DNA of 64,000 nucleotides, taken from assembly GCF_006385185.1 (NCBI RefSeq), contig NZ_VFIX01000001.1, positions 62,001 through 126,000 on the forward strand, given 5' to 3'. This document shows, piece after piece, positions 53,101 to 62,757 of the stretch. The translations under genes were made by a program, and so were the position numbers. The stretch's first letter is position 1, and every line of letters starts with the position of its first letter. A model generated the notes under the pieces. It was given only the letters and a program-made list of their open reading frames with translations. It did no database searches and was not told the origin of the DNA. Source of the DNA: Metamycoplasma equirhinis (GTDB taxonomy: Bacteria; Bacillota_I; Bacilli_A; Mycoplasmatales; Metamycoplasmataceae).

Positions 53101-54141
53101 ATGAAAATGAAAAAAGCAAATATCATTAATTTAATAAAATATTATGCCGAAAGTAATGACTCGGGATTCAGAAATGAAGCATATCAAATTGCGAATGAAT
53201 TTGATAAATCAGGTGATTACCAATTATCAGAATATATAATGGCACTTCTTTCAAATGCAAATACATTTGTTCCACAAATAAATGAAAATGATTTAACATT
53301 TGTCAGAAAAATAGAAGTTAGTGGAGATCCGTTGCCATTACCCGAAGAAATAAAATCGGACATAATAGGTATAGTAAATGCAGTTGAGCATGAGATAGGT
53401 GTAAATAAATTTTTATTCCAAGGAGCACCAGGGACTGGGAAGACAGAAACTGTAAAACATATAGCACGAATATTAGATAGAGAACTATTTATAGTAGACT
53501 TTGCCTTTTTAATCGATAGTAAATTAGGACAGACCGGTAAAAATATTGCTCAATTATTTGACGAAATTAATAATTTACTTATTCCTGAAAAATCGTTGAT
53601 ATTATTTGATGAAATAGATGCCTTAGCATTGGATAGAACTGACTCAAAAGATCTTAGAGAAATGGGAAGAGCAACAACATCAGTATTAAAAGGTTTAGAA
53701 GGATTAAATGATAAAATGTTACTGATAGCTACAACTAATTTATATAAGCATTTCGATAAGGCGTTAGTACGAAGATTTGATTCTGTTATAGATTTTAATA
53801 GATATTCAAGAGAAGATTTAATTGATATATCAGAAGTAATATTAAATTATTATTTATCGAAATTTAAAAATGTTGCTAGGAATATTCGTCTATTTAGAAA
53901 AATAATTTCGCTTATGGATACAATACCATACCCCGGAGATTTAAAAAATATCATTAAAACATCCCTAGCATTTAGTAATCCTAACGATGAGTATGACTAT
54001 CTAAGAAGATTATATACGGCAGTGTTTACTGATAGTGATAAAAACTTAAAAAAAATGCAAAGTCAAGGATTTACTGTTAGAGAAATTGAGATTTTGACGG
54101 GTGTTTCAAAAAGTCAAGTATCAAGAGAATTAAAGGAGTAG
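53101..54141 (+). CDS. AAA+ ATPase with C-terminal helix-turn-helix, partner of a subtilisin-like protease
   Basis: 346 residues, no TGA. After an N-terminal region of about 75 residues comes an AAA+ domain: Walker A GAPGTGKTE (108-116), Walker B SLILFDEIDALAL with Asp170 and Glu171, sensor 1 LIATTN, and arginine-finger type RRFDSVIDF. Residues from about 323 read GFTVREIEILTGVSKSQVSREL, a helix-turn-helix resembling resolvase-type ones. Such ATPase-subtilase pairs recur in mobile and defence regions; the working idea is an ATPase sensor that releases or directs the protease. The 3' end lies 5 bases before the protease gene, so both are cotranslated. Confidence 0.82.
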   Translation: MKMKKANIINLIKYYAESNDSGFRNEAYQIANEFDKSGDYQLSEYIMALLSNANTFVPQINENDLTFVRKIEVSGDPLPLPEEIKSDIIGIVNAVEHEIGVNKFLFQGAPGTGKTETVKHIARILDRELFIVDFAFLIDSKLGQTGKNIAQLFDEINNLLIPEKSLILFDEIDALALDRTDSKDLREMGRATTSVLKGLEGLNDKMLLIATTNLYKHFDKALVRRFDSVIDFNRYSREDLIDISEVILNYYLSKFKNVARNIRLFRKIISLMDTIPYPGDLKNIIKTSLAFSNPNDEYDYLRRLYTAVFTDSDKNLKKMQSQGFTVREIEILTGVSKSQVSRELKE

Positions 54142-54146
54142 TTTAA

Positions 54147-56402
54147 ATGAATGAAATTCTTCAATTAAAAGGTAGATTTGAACAAAAAGATTTTGGTAAT
54201 AAACCAGGGCCGTCAAATATTCCAAAGGATAAATTTGTCTCCATTGAGCATTTAATTAATTTAAAAAAAGATTTAAGTAAAGTTAGTGCTTTCTGGGAGA
54301 AGGAAAAATTATTAATAAGGCCACTTGTAAGTGCTTATTATACGGATGTTGTAGCAAAAAGTAATAGAATAAAAGGAATGCTAGAAAGCGGAAGCACGAA
54401 AAATAATAATTCTGTTGTAGGAGCTAAATTTACTTCAGGTGAAAGTAAAAAGCACATTATCACGCATTGTGTTAATCAAAAAACAATAATTGACTCTATG
54501 AGTAATATTGAAACTGTTGTTTCTATAATTAGAAACAATTTTGGAGATAGAATAACTTATGGAAACATATCTGAAATTAATAATAATAAATATAATCACC
54601 TTTTTCGAAAAAGGGGGGAAGTTGGAATTTCAAAAAGTAGATTTGTGAATATTGTGGTAGATGCTTATTATCTGGAAAAATTTGGAGTAGAAAGAGATAC
54701 TAGTGATTTACGGGAAAATGCAATCATAACGATTTATGATACAGGAACTAAAACAGCAGATATAATGAATCAACTAGAAATAGAGTTTTCAGATATTAGA
54801 AGTATTGATGAGACTACTATTTTACTTACTCCTGATCAATATAGTTTATTGAAATCTAAGGCACCATATTTAATTTCGATGGCAGTGAGTGATATTTCAT
54901 TATTAGATAAAGAAGATTTTCATAAAGGTGACGACTTAACAATTTCTATTCCAAAGCCCAGCAATGAGCCAACTATTGGTGTTATAGATACTATGTTTGA
55001 TAAGAATGTCTATTTTTCTGAATGGGTTGAATTTAAAAATGTACTTGATGATGAAATTTTATTATCTGATGAGGATTATCAACATGGAACAATGGTAACT
55101 TCTATTATTGTCGATGGTGCAAGTATAAATCCAGAATTAAACGATGGATGTGGCAGATTTAAAGCAAGACATTTTGGAGTTGCTACAAGTGGAAGATTTA
55201 GTTCCTTTACAGTTTTAAGAGCTATTAAAGAAATTGTTGTGTCTAATAGAGACATTAAAGTATGGAACTTGTCGCTAGGTTCTTCTATGGAAATAAATAC
55301 CAATTTCATTTCTCCTGAAGCAGCTATCCTAGATAAGATTCAATATGAAAATGATGTTATATTTGTTGTGGCTGGGACAAATAAACCTATGAATTCAAAT
55401 ATTAAAAGAATTGGTGCTCCGGCGGATTCTATTAATTCGCTAGTTGTAAATTCGGTGGGTTTTGATGGTAAACCAACGACATATTCGAGGGAAGGTTTGG
55501 TGTTATCTTTTTTTAATAAACCAGATGTAAGTTATTATGGTGGAGATGATAGTAGAGGAATAAGGACATGTTCTCCAAAGGGAGAAACTTTTGTACGAGG
55601 GACATCATATGCTGCTCCATGGCTAGCAAGAAAACTCGCTTATCTTATTGAAGTGTTAGGATTAACTAGAGAATTAGCAAAAGCATTAATAATTGATTCG
55701 GCAGCAGGTTGGAATGATAAGGCGTATAGTCCGCAATTGATAGGATATGGTATAGTTCCTGTTAATATTGATGAGATTGTAAAAACGCCAGATGATGAAA
55801 TAAAATTTATGATCAGTGGTATTTCAGAAAAATTTGATACTTACAATTATAATATTCCAATACCTGAGGATAAACAAAAACAACCATTTGTTTCGAAGGC
55901 AACTTTATGTTATTTCCCTAATTGTACTCGAAATCAGGGTGTAGACTATACAAATACGGAGATGGATATTCATTTTGGTAGATTAGTTAAAACAAAGAGA
56001 GGAAAAGAAAAAATTAATTCTATTAATGATAATAAACAATCCGATGATGGTAAACTATTGTTGTATGAAGGAACAGCACGTAAACTATATAGAAAATGGG
56101 ATAATATCAAGCATATTCGAGAAAATATTAAGACATCAACGGGGTTGCAAAAAAAACCAAAAACGAAACAAGCTAATGGTTTATGGGGTATAAGTATTAA
56201 GACAAAAGAAATATTAAATTCAGGCGATGGAGATAATCTTAAATTTGGAGTAGTAGTAACTCTCAAAGAAGTAAATGGTATAAATAGAATGCAGGAATTT
56301 ATACAGCAGTGCTTGTTTAGAGGGTGGCTAGTGCATAAAATCAATGTGGAAAACAGGATTGATATTTATAATACAGCAGAAGAAAAACTTGAATTTGAAT
56401 AA
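54147..56402 (+). CDS. S8 subtilisin-like serine protease, intracellular, paired with an AAA+ ATPase
   Basis: 751 residues, eight Trp all TGG. No signal peptide. Residues 1-270 are a charged N-terminal domain of no known family. The peptidase carries the triad Asp281 (TIGVIDTMF), His313 (QHGTMV) and Ser487 (GTSYAAPW), with oxyanion Asn in FVVAGTN. A further 200-residue C-terminal domain follows. The lack of a propeptide and signal argues for action inside the cell under control of the ATPase. Families of this type occur in mobile elements; the target is unknown, but a phage-triggered self-digesting or cleaving role is plausible. Ribosome site is weak, translational coupling likely. Confidence 0.85.
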   Translation: MNEILQLKGRFEQKDFGNKPGPSNIPKDKFVSIEHLINLKKDLSKVSAFWEKEKLLIRPLVSAYYTDVVAKSNRIKGMLESGSTKNNNSVVGAKFTSGESKKHIITHCVNQKTIIDSMSNIETVVSIIRNNFGDRITYGNISEINNNKYNHLFRKRGEVGISKSRFVNIVVDAYYLEKFGVERDTSDLRENAIITIYDTGTKTADIMNQLEIEFSDIRSIDETTILLTPDQYSLLKSKAPYLISMAVSDISLLDKEDFHKGDDLTISIPKPSNEPTIGVIDTMFDKNVYFSEWVEFKNVLDDEILLSDEDYQHGTMVTSIIVDGASINPELNDGCGRFKARHFGVATSGRFSSFTVLRAIKEIVVSNRDIKVWNLSLGSSMEINTNFISPEAAILDKIQYENDVIFVVAGTNKPMNSNIKRIGAPADSINSLVVNSVGFDGKPTTYSREGLVLSFFNKPDVSYYGGDDSRGIRTCSPKGETFVRGTSYAAPWLARKLAYLIEVLGLTRELAKALIIDSAAGWNDKAYSPQLIGYGIVPVNIDEIVKTPDDEIKFMISGISEKFDTYNYNIPIPEDKQKQPFVSKATLCYFPNCTRNQGVDYTNTEMDIHFGRLVKTKRGKEKINSINDNKQSDDGKLLLYEGTARKLYRKWDNIKHIRENIKTSTGLQKKPKTKQANGLWGISIKTKEILNSGDGDNLKFGVVVTLKEVNGINRMQEFIQQCLFRGWLVHKINVENRIDIYNTAEEKLEFE

Positions 56403-56463
56403 ACTTTATTATGAAGACGATAGAAATATCGTCTTTTTTAGTACAAAAAAATAGGAGGTAAAG

Positions 56464-56768
56464 ATGAGAATGAATGATTTTTACAACATAATTGAGCTTG
56501 TAAAAAGAGATGTTTTAGATAGTGAAAGAGAATATCTAAAGCTCTTAAAGGTCATTGGAAATAATCAAAGATATGACTTTTTAAGTCAACTTAGTATCTA
56601 TGATAAAAATCCTAATGCAACTGCTTGTGCAAGCTTTGATATGTGGAGGGAAAGATTTAATCGAACTGTCATGAGAGGGGAAAAAGGCATACCTTTTTAA
56701 ATGACAGTAACGCTTTCCAAAAAGTAGGATATATATTTCATATTAGTCAGACTGTATCAATGGATAAA
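56464..56768 (+). pseudogene. N-terminal fragment of an ArdC-like mobile-element protein
   Basis: Starts at ATG 56464 with TAGGAGGT upstream, then FYNIIELVKRDVLDSE, and LSIYDKNPNATACASFDMWRERF..RGEKGIPF, the N-terminal module of large polyvalent proteins/ArdC-type ssDNA-binding proteins in Firmicutes conjugative elements. The frame ends at 56700 after a T-run; a one-base change restores FLNDSNAFQKVGYIF and continues to the island edge (about 56767), where it meets the broken RNA methyltransferase gene. So it is both frameshifted and cut short. Confidence 0.7.
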
Positions 56769-57469
56769 ACCCTATTGTACCAACACCGGAAAAAGCATCA
56801 ATTATGTTTAAATTGTTTTCGGAAATTAAACTGGACACATATTCATACATATGTTTGGTTTGTTCTTCATTCACTTGATAAAACGAATCATTTGATACCT
56901 TAAATTTTAGATTATTAATTGCATATTTTATATATTCGTTGCCGAATATCGTTTTATAAGATTTCTTATGTTTGTCGACAATACACAACACAAGTGAGTC
57001 AATGTTGGTTAATTTTTTAATTTGATTTATTTGTTCATTAGAAAATTTAGGAAGCTTTTGGCAACTTAAAATTAATTGGGTTTCATTTGAAAAATTCAAA
57101 TGTCTAAAAGTAATTTCGCTAGGTTGGCATCAGTTAATAATTTACTTCTTTTGTTGGTGTTTGCGATTTTTACAAAATTTAAATACACATCTTCGATTTC
57201 TTTATGGACTAACGGTAATGTGCTTTGCACAATTAAATCATGAGAGTATTTTTTAAAAAACCAAATTTAAATTTATTATTTTCGTTTAATACATGTAATG
57301 AAATTTTGTTTCGATAATAATATTCGTTTGGCGAAGGAATTATTTTGTTTATTTTTAATTCGAGTAAATTTCTTTTAAAAAGTCTTTCAATGGTATATTG
57401 TTTGAATTTTAATTGATTTTCATATGATAAAACGCAAAGTGGAGCCGCGCCACTTTGTAATAATGTCAT
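56767..57469 (-). pseudogene. Broken RNA (uracil-5-)methyltransferase of the RlmD/TrmA type
   Basis: The minus strand keeps VLSYENQLKFKQYTIERLFKR, then after a frame change KKYSHDLIVQSTLPLVHKEIED, then another frame change into SEITFRHLNFSNETQLILS, SNDSFYQVNEEQ and DAFSGVGTIG, the SAM-binding motif. There it stops: the bases that follow (toward lower coordinates) belong to the island. The catalytic C-terminal third is absent and no TRAM domain remains before the start. The TGA Trp in the parts shows that it is resident DNA. It was probably intact before the island arrived. Confidence 0.82.
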
Positions 57470-57857
57470 ATATAAATTTTATAATTGCAAAACCTACGAC
57501 AAGAGATACTAATGGATTTTTATTTAAATAAATAACTATATAAACCGCATCTAAATAAACATATCAGAAAATGTTAACCGTAAGTCTTATTTGATTGGGT
57601 CATATACGCAATTTCTTTAGATTATATTTAGCGCTTGATAAAAATTCAATATCAAATGGTACTATTAAAATTACAACAAAAATTCAAGTAAAAAATAATC
57701 AATAGTAATTAAATTTAGGTACATATAAATTAATAAGGATAGTTATTATGAAGGTAATTAAAATAACATAACATAAATATTAACAATATTTCTTTATAAT
57801 CTGATTTTTTCTTTTTTATTTTTTGCTTTCTTCAACTAACACATCATCTCTTCTCAT
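57375..57857 (-). pseudogene. Decayed small membrane-protein gene
   Basis: From ATG 57857 the frame stops after 13 codons (MRRDDVLVEESKK), but another frame in the same direction gives VILITFIITILINLYV, a hydrophobic segment, and later IKFIYDIITKW, with several TGA Trp. At least one or two base changes would be needed. It has no recognised family. It overlaps the start of the broken RNA methyltransferase gene. Likely part of the same decayed patch. Confidence 0.5.
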
Positions 57858-57977
57858 TATCAAAATTTTAATTATGAATAGTCAATTCGAATAATTTATT
57901 AAATAAACATTTTTACTTTTGCAATAAATTATTCTAAAATCTAGTTTATAAATTCTTATTTACGCGAATAACAAAAA

Positions 57978-60900
57978 TTAAATACCACAAAAAGTTTCTA
58001 CTATTTTACCTATTTTGTTTAAAACTACTTCTTTCTTTTTTTCGCGTGCTCCGCCAAAGCGACTTGTAGGCGGAATAATTTGATCTAAATCATCACCAGC
58101 ATATTTTATGTAACCTTTTTTAATAAATCCATCTATAAATAAAATTGTTTGTTCTTCTTTTAAATTTTCTTCATCAATTAATTTTTCTATTGCAATCTTC
58201 TTTTTTTCTTTCGCAAAATTGTAAAAAAGATCAGAGAAATTTGCTTTTAGACTCAAATTTGATAGCTCGTTTTGATTCATAAATTCTAAAATCAGATCTT
58301 CTTTAGATTTTGTCGCTGTACTAGATCTAAGTATGCGCATAATTTCTTCTTTAAAACTGCTCAATTCATTTCCTGTATTTAATTTTTCTTCAATTAACTT
58401 TAAAATATAATCCAAATTAATTTCTGTGGTCTTTAAGTGTTCTATTTGCCATTCTAAATCCGAAAAATTTATATCATTTTTTTCCATGATTTTAGATTCT
58501 TTTTCTTTTTGAAAATTTTCGTAAATTTCTATGTAAATGCTTTTCATGTCTTGCATTTGTCTATCAGAAAATTTTTGCTCATAGTTATCAAATTGATCAA
58601 AATTTTTAAGAATATTTTCAATTTTTAACAGTTCACCAAATAAGCTAGCGAATTCTTTTTTTTCTGCCTCTGATTTTAATTTAATTGGTTCGGGAAATTT
58701 ATTTTCAATTTCTTTTTGAATTTCTTCATAACCTTTAAATATTTTTCCTTCAGAATTAGTAAATCCCTTAATATAATCAATAAATGCTCGCTCTAAAATG
58801 ACATTTGCGCTATTTTCATCGCCAAAAATTTTAATTGCATCTTGCGTAGCTTTTTCAAGATCTCTAAAGCAAACGATATTTCCAAAGGCTTTAGTTTTAT
58901 TAAATATTCTATTGGTTCGTGAAAACGCTTGAATTAATCCGTGATATCTTAAGTTTTTATCAACAAACAAAGTGTTTAGCTTTGGCGCATCAAAGCCAGT
59001 TAACAACATCCCAACAACAATAACTAAATCAATTTCATTGTTTTTAACACTCTGTGATAAATCACGATAGTAATTTTGAAAACCCTTGTCTTCTATTGAA
59101 AAATTTTTTGGAGTCTTGAAATAATTATTGTAATCGTTAATTGCATCAATTAAAAATTCCTTTGATGTTTTATCAATTAAATTAGTTGCGGATTCGAGGC
59201 CTTCTTCAACTATTTCGCCATGTGATGCTATATACTCATTTTGTTGATAGCTAAAAATTGTTGCGACTTTCAATCTTTTTTCTACCGGTAAATCTTCTTG
59301 TTGTCTTTTAAATTCCTTGTAATATAATTTGGCCGCTTCTATGCTTTCTACAGCAAACATAGCATTAAACCCATTGTTTCTTTTTTGTTCAATACTTAAA
59401 AAAGAATTTCGATGTGTCTTTTTATCGAAAATATCAATAATATATTTAACAATTTGCGAGATTCGCATCGGATTGGTTAATTCTCTTTTTTCAAGCATTT
59501 TTAACTTTGTTTCATCGTTTTCTTGCTCTGCAGCCTTAAATTGTGGTCTAGTATCGTTATAATCGATCATAAACTTTAATACTTTTCCATCCCTAATAGC
59601 ATCAGTAATCACATAACTATGCAATTGCTTACCAAAAATATCAGCTGTAGTATTTCCTTCTATCAAAGCATTTTCAGCAAAAATAGGTGTACCTGTAAAG
59701 CCAAATTGAAAACATCTTTTAAACATTTTTCTTATTCGTTCTTGAATTTCACCAAATTGAGAACGATGACATTCATCAAATATAAAAATGCATTGTTTTT
59801 TAGATATTTCATGATTAGAATTTTGTTTTATAAATTCATTTAATTTTTGAATTGTTGTAACAATAATTTTATTGTCGTTTTTTTCAATCACCTTTTTTAA
59901 TTCTTTAGTGTCTTTAGATCCGTTAACACTATCTGGCTGAAATTTTTGATATTCCTTCATTGTTTGGTAGTCTAAATCTTTTCTATCAACAATAAAAAAT
60001 ACTTTATCTATTTCATTTAGTTCTGTTGCTAATTTAGCAGTTTTAAAAGAAGTTAAAGTTTTGCCAGAACCGGTAGTATGTCAAATATATCCACCTTTTT
60101 GAATTTTACCAGTGCGTCTATATTCATTTATATTTGCTTTTATTCTTCACAATATTCTTTCTGTAGCAGCAATTTGATAAGGACGCATTACTAATAGTGT
60201 ATTATTAACATCAAATATACAATATTTTGTAAGTATTTCAAGAATAACTTTTTTTTCCAAAAAAGTTAAAGTAAAATCTTCTAAATCAGTAATGGGTTTA
60301 TTTTTAGCATCAGCTCATTCACAGGCGAATTCATAATTATTTTTATCTTGTGCGACAGTATTTGCAAAATATTTGGTATACGTTCCATTTGAAATTACAA
60401 ATATTTGTACAAATTTATATAATGAATTTTCATTATTAAAGCTTTCATTACTGTATCTATGAATTTGGTTGAAGGCTTCTTGTAAGTTTACTCCGCGTCT
60501 TTTTAGCTCAATATGTACTAATGGAAGTCCATTCACTAAAATTGTTACATCATATCTATTTTTAAATTTACCGTCAACGGCAACTTGACTAACAACTTGT
60601 AGATAATTATTTGAAATATCTTTTTTATCAATGATTTTTATGTTTTTTATATATCCTTCATCGGAAACAAAATCATAAATAAAATTGTCTTGAATTTTTC
60701 TTGTTTTTTCAATTACTCCATCGCTAGGGCTATTCAAATACTCTGCCAAAAATCTTTCTCATTCCGAATTTGTAAATGAAAAATTATTTAATTTTTCAAT
60801 TTGTTTTCGCAAATTAAAAAATAGTTCTTTACTTGAATTTAAAGAAATTTGTTCATAGCCTTGCGAAACTAATTTTTTTATTAGTTGAGTTTCAAGATCT

Positions 60901-61013
60901 TTTTCGCTTTGGTAAGAAGACTCGTTTTTTCTAGAACTTTGGAAACTTGCTCTAATAATACCATTAGTCATTTCCGCGATAGTCGAATTTTCATCTTTTA
61001 TATCATTAGACAT
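57978..61013 (-). CDS. hsdR: Type I restriction enzyme subunit R (HsdR)
   Basis: 1011 residues with TGA as Trp. HsdR moves DNA through the complex and cuts it. The N-terminal nuclease has [20 protein letters not shown] (Asp and Glu-Leu-Lys of a PD-(D/E)xK site), the motor has WHTTGSGKT (Walker A), [11 protein letters not shown] (DEAD-like), FTGTP, then LLTGFDAP and QAFSRTNR. The helical C-terminus binds the methyltransferase. ATG 61013 is chosen because GGAGGAA precedes it. Its start overlaps the prrC stop by 8 bases. hsdM, hsdS and prrC lie upstream. Confidence 0.95.
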
Positions 61014-62151
61014 TTTTATTTTCCTCCAATGTTGATTTTCATTTATATTCTTTATCAAATTTTTCAAATAATTGCTTTAACATGTTTTGATACTCTTTGG
61101 ATAATTCATTATTTTCTGAATCAGATATTCTATTATGACTAAATATATTTACATATTTGGCATATATTTCTTTGTTTTCGCCGCTAAACAAATCTTGTCA
61201 ATTGCTATAACCCAGAAATAAAGCGGTTTTTTCTAATAAATTTCTAAATAACATAAAATGATATCTTTTCACTTCATCTTCTTTTATTGCATTTTTGATT
61301 AATTCGCGTATAAAAAGATGATAACTAAATGGTGTGTCATTATTTAATTTTGATAATGTAAATTCATCTAAAGAATTTTTTCTTAAAAAAGAAAATTGAC
61401 TATTTTTACCATTATTTTTATTGTATCGATTAAATTCATTAAATAATAAGTTAAAAAATAATGCGTGATGAGTTGTTATTATAAATTTTAATTCTGATTT
61501 ACTATTCTTTATTATTTGAGCTAAATGAAGCGCCATTTTTATTAAGTTATTATCATCTAGTGAACTAACGGGATCATCTATAAATATATACTGAATTTCG
61601 TCAAATATATGAGTTGATCTGTCATTTGGATCCAGATTTAATTGATCAATTACATTTTCAATTAAAACATAAAACAATGTTCAAATAAAAACACTTTCTT
61701 CGCCCTTAGATATTTTTATATTGATATTTTCATTGTCTCTATTATCACTATTTTTTTTCAGCTCGGGTATGCTAAATGTAATCTCATTTGCATTAATATT
61801 AAAGTTTGGTTCAATTTTTGTCGACGAGAATGACGCAAATTTATTTTTTATATCGTTATATTTTCCTAAATCTTTTAACAAACCAATAAAATAAGTATTT
61901 GCGACAAATTTAAGTTTTCTATCGGTATCGTTTTCTAAATCGTTATCTCATGAAAATAAATCTTCGGTAAATGCATTGTAATACAATACATGTTTAATAG
62001 ATTCATCGGTATTATTCTCGTTAACAATATTTTTAAACTCCATTGATAATCTTGTTTTACCTGTGCCATTAAAAGCATATAAAACTGTAATTTTTTTATC
62101 ATTATTTTTAATTATATTAGCCACTTCATTTAAAGTATGTTTTTCTAACAC
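61006..62151 (-). CDS. prrC: PrrC-type anticodon nuclease
   Basis: 381 residues (E. coli PrrC is 396), GTG start with AAAGGAAG upstream, TGA as Trp. Matches PrrC throughout: VLYAFNGTGKTRLSMEFK (Walker A), VLYYNAFTEDLFSWDND, ISKGEESVFIW (ABC signature), FIDDPVSSLDDN (Walker B), FIITTHHALFF. The ACNase triad of E. coli (Arg320, Glu324, His356) has counterparts Arg303 (RNLLEK), Glu307 and His339 (FSHNRIS), with identical spacing. PrrC is held inactive by the type I enzyme and, when a phage inhibits that enzyme, cuts tRNA-Lys in the anticodon loop and kills the cell. Order hsdM-hsdS-prrC-hsdR is that of the E. coli prr locus. Confidence 0.93.
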
Positions 62152-62166
62152 GTTTCTTCCTTTTAT

Positions 62167-62757
62167 TTACTTACTTTTATTAAATGTCAAAAGTTTATCA
62201 CGATAATATTCATATTGTTTTTGTCTTAATTCTATTTCTGCAAGTAATCCTTGTTCAGAATCGTTGCATAATTTTTCGAATTTCTCTAATATATTAGCAA
62301 TGCGAATCTGTTTTTCTATCGATATTATTGGTAGGGAAAATTTTTGCAAAATAGACAAAGTAATGTAAGGAACTGAAGCTTTTTTTATATGACTTGAAAT
62401 ATAATTTTTGAATTTCGCTTTAAATCAAAAATATAAAAAGTTTTTATCAAAATTTTTAAATTTATCCAAAACATATGTACGTTGATAGGCGTTGAATTTT
62501 CCACAATACTTTTTTATTATTCCTATATTTCCATTTCCCGATAATATAATTGCGTCTGTATCAAATTCATAGTTGTCTATTAATAAAGTTTCTTCACCAC
62601 ATGTAAAAAATGGATATCGTCCGTTTTTTAGTGAAAAATTAGCGTTTAATTTCCCTGTACGAATTTGGCAGTAATCCATTAAATAACCAAAATTTAGACT
62701 ATAAACAAATTGTAACAATTTTACTTCATCTTGGCTATGCCCCCCCCAGTCAAGTCA
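62167..62757 (-). pseudogene. Third HsdS target-recognition module, out of frame (probable silent or switchable part)
   Basis: A third half-subunit lies directly after hsdS in another frame. Read on from the G8 tract it gives GGHSQDEVKLLQ, then CQIRTGKLNANFS, the TRD, and IEKQIRIANILEKFEKL.. RQKQYEYYRDKLLTF, ending at TAA 62167. No good start or ribosome site exists inside it. One more G in the tract (G9) would fuse it to hsdS as a 567-residue protein. Two of three half-subunits are normally enough, so this one looks like a standby part. Confidence 0.78.

Larger units (their letters stand above)
51116..56768. mobile_element. Foreign genomic island (integrative/conjugative element remnant), standard-code DNA
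   Basis: About 5.65 kb in which every gene has TGG for Trp and none uses TGA, whereas the flanks use TGA widely. The subtilase gene alone has eight TGG. The island has its own style of strong promoters, GGAGG-type ribosome sites and gene families typical of Firmicutes integrative elements: a relaxase-like tail, an AbrB-type protein, a cytosine methyltransferase and an ArdC-like gene. Its left limit lies inside the last CRISPR repeat (about 51116) and the right limit inside an RNA methyltransferase gene (about 56767). No integrase or target-site duplication is visible. Confidence 0.88.

Noticed and set aside
51116..56768. Insertion sequence or transposase in the island
   Set aside because: No transposase, integrase or terminal inverted repeats seen; the edges are inside a CRISPR repeat and a resident gene.
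62167..62718. Third HsdS module as an independent gene
   Set aside because: No good start or ribosome site; the frame joins upstream through the G tract, so it reads as a switchable part.
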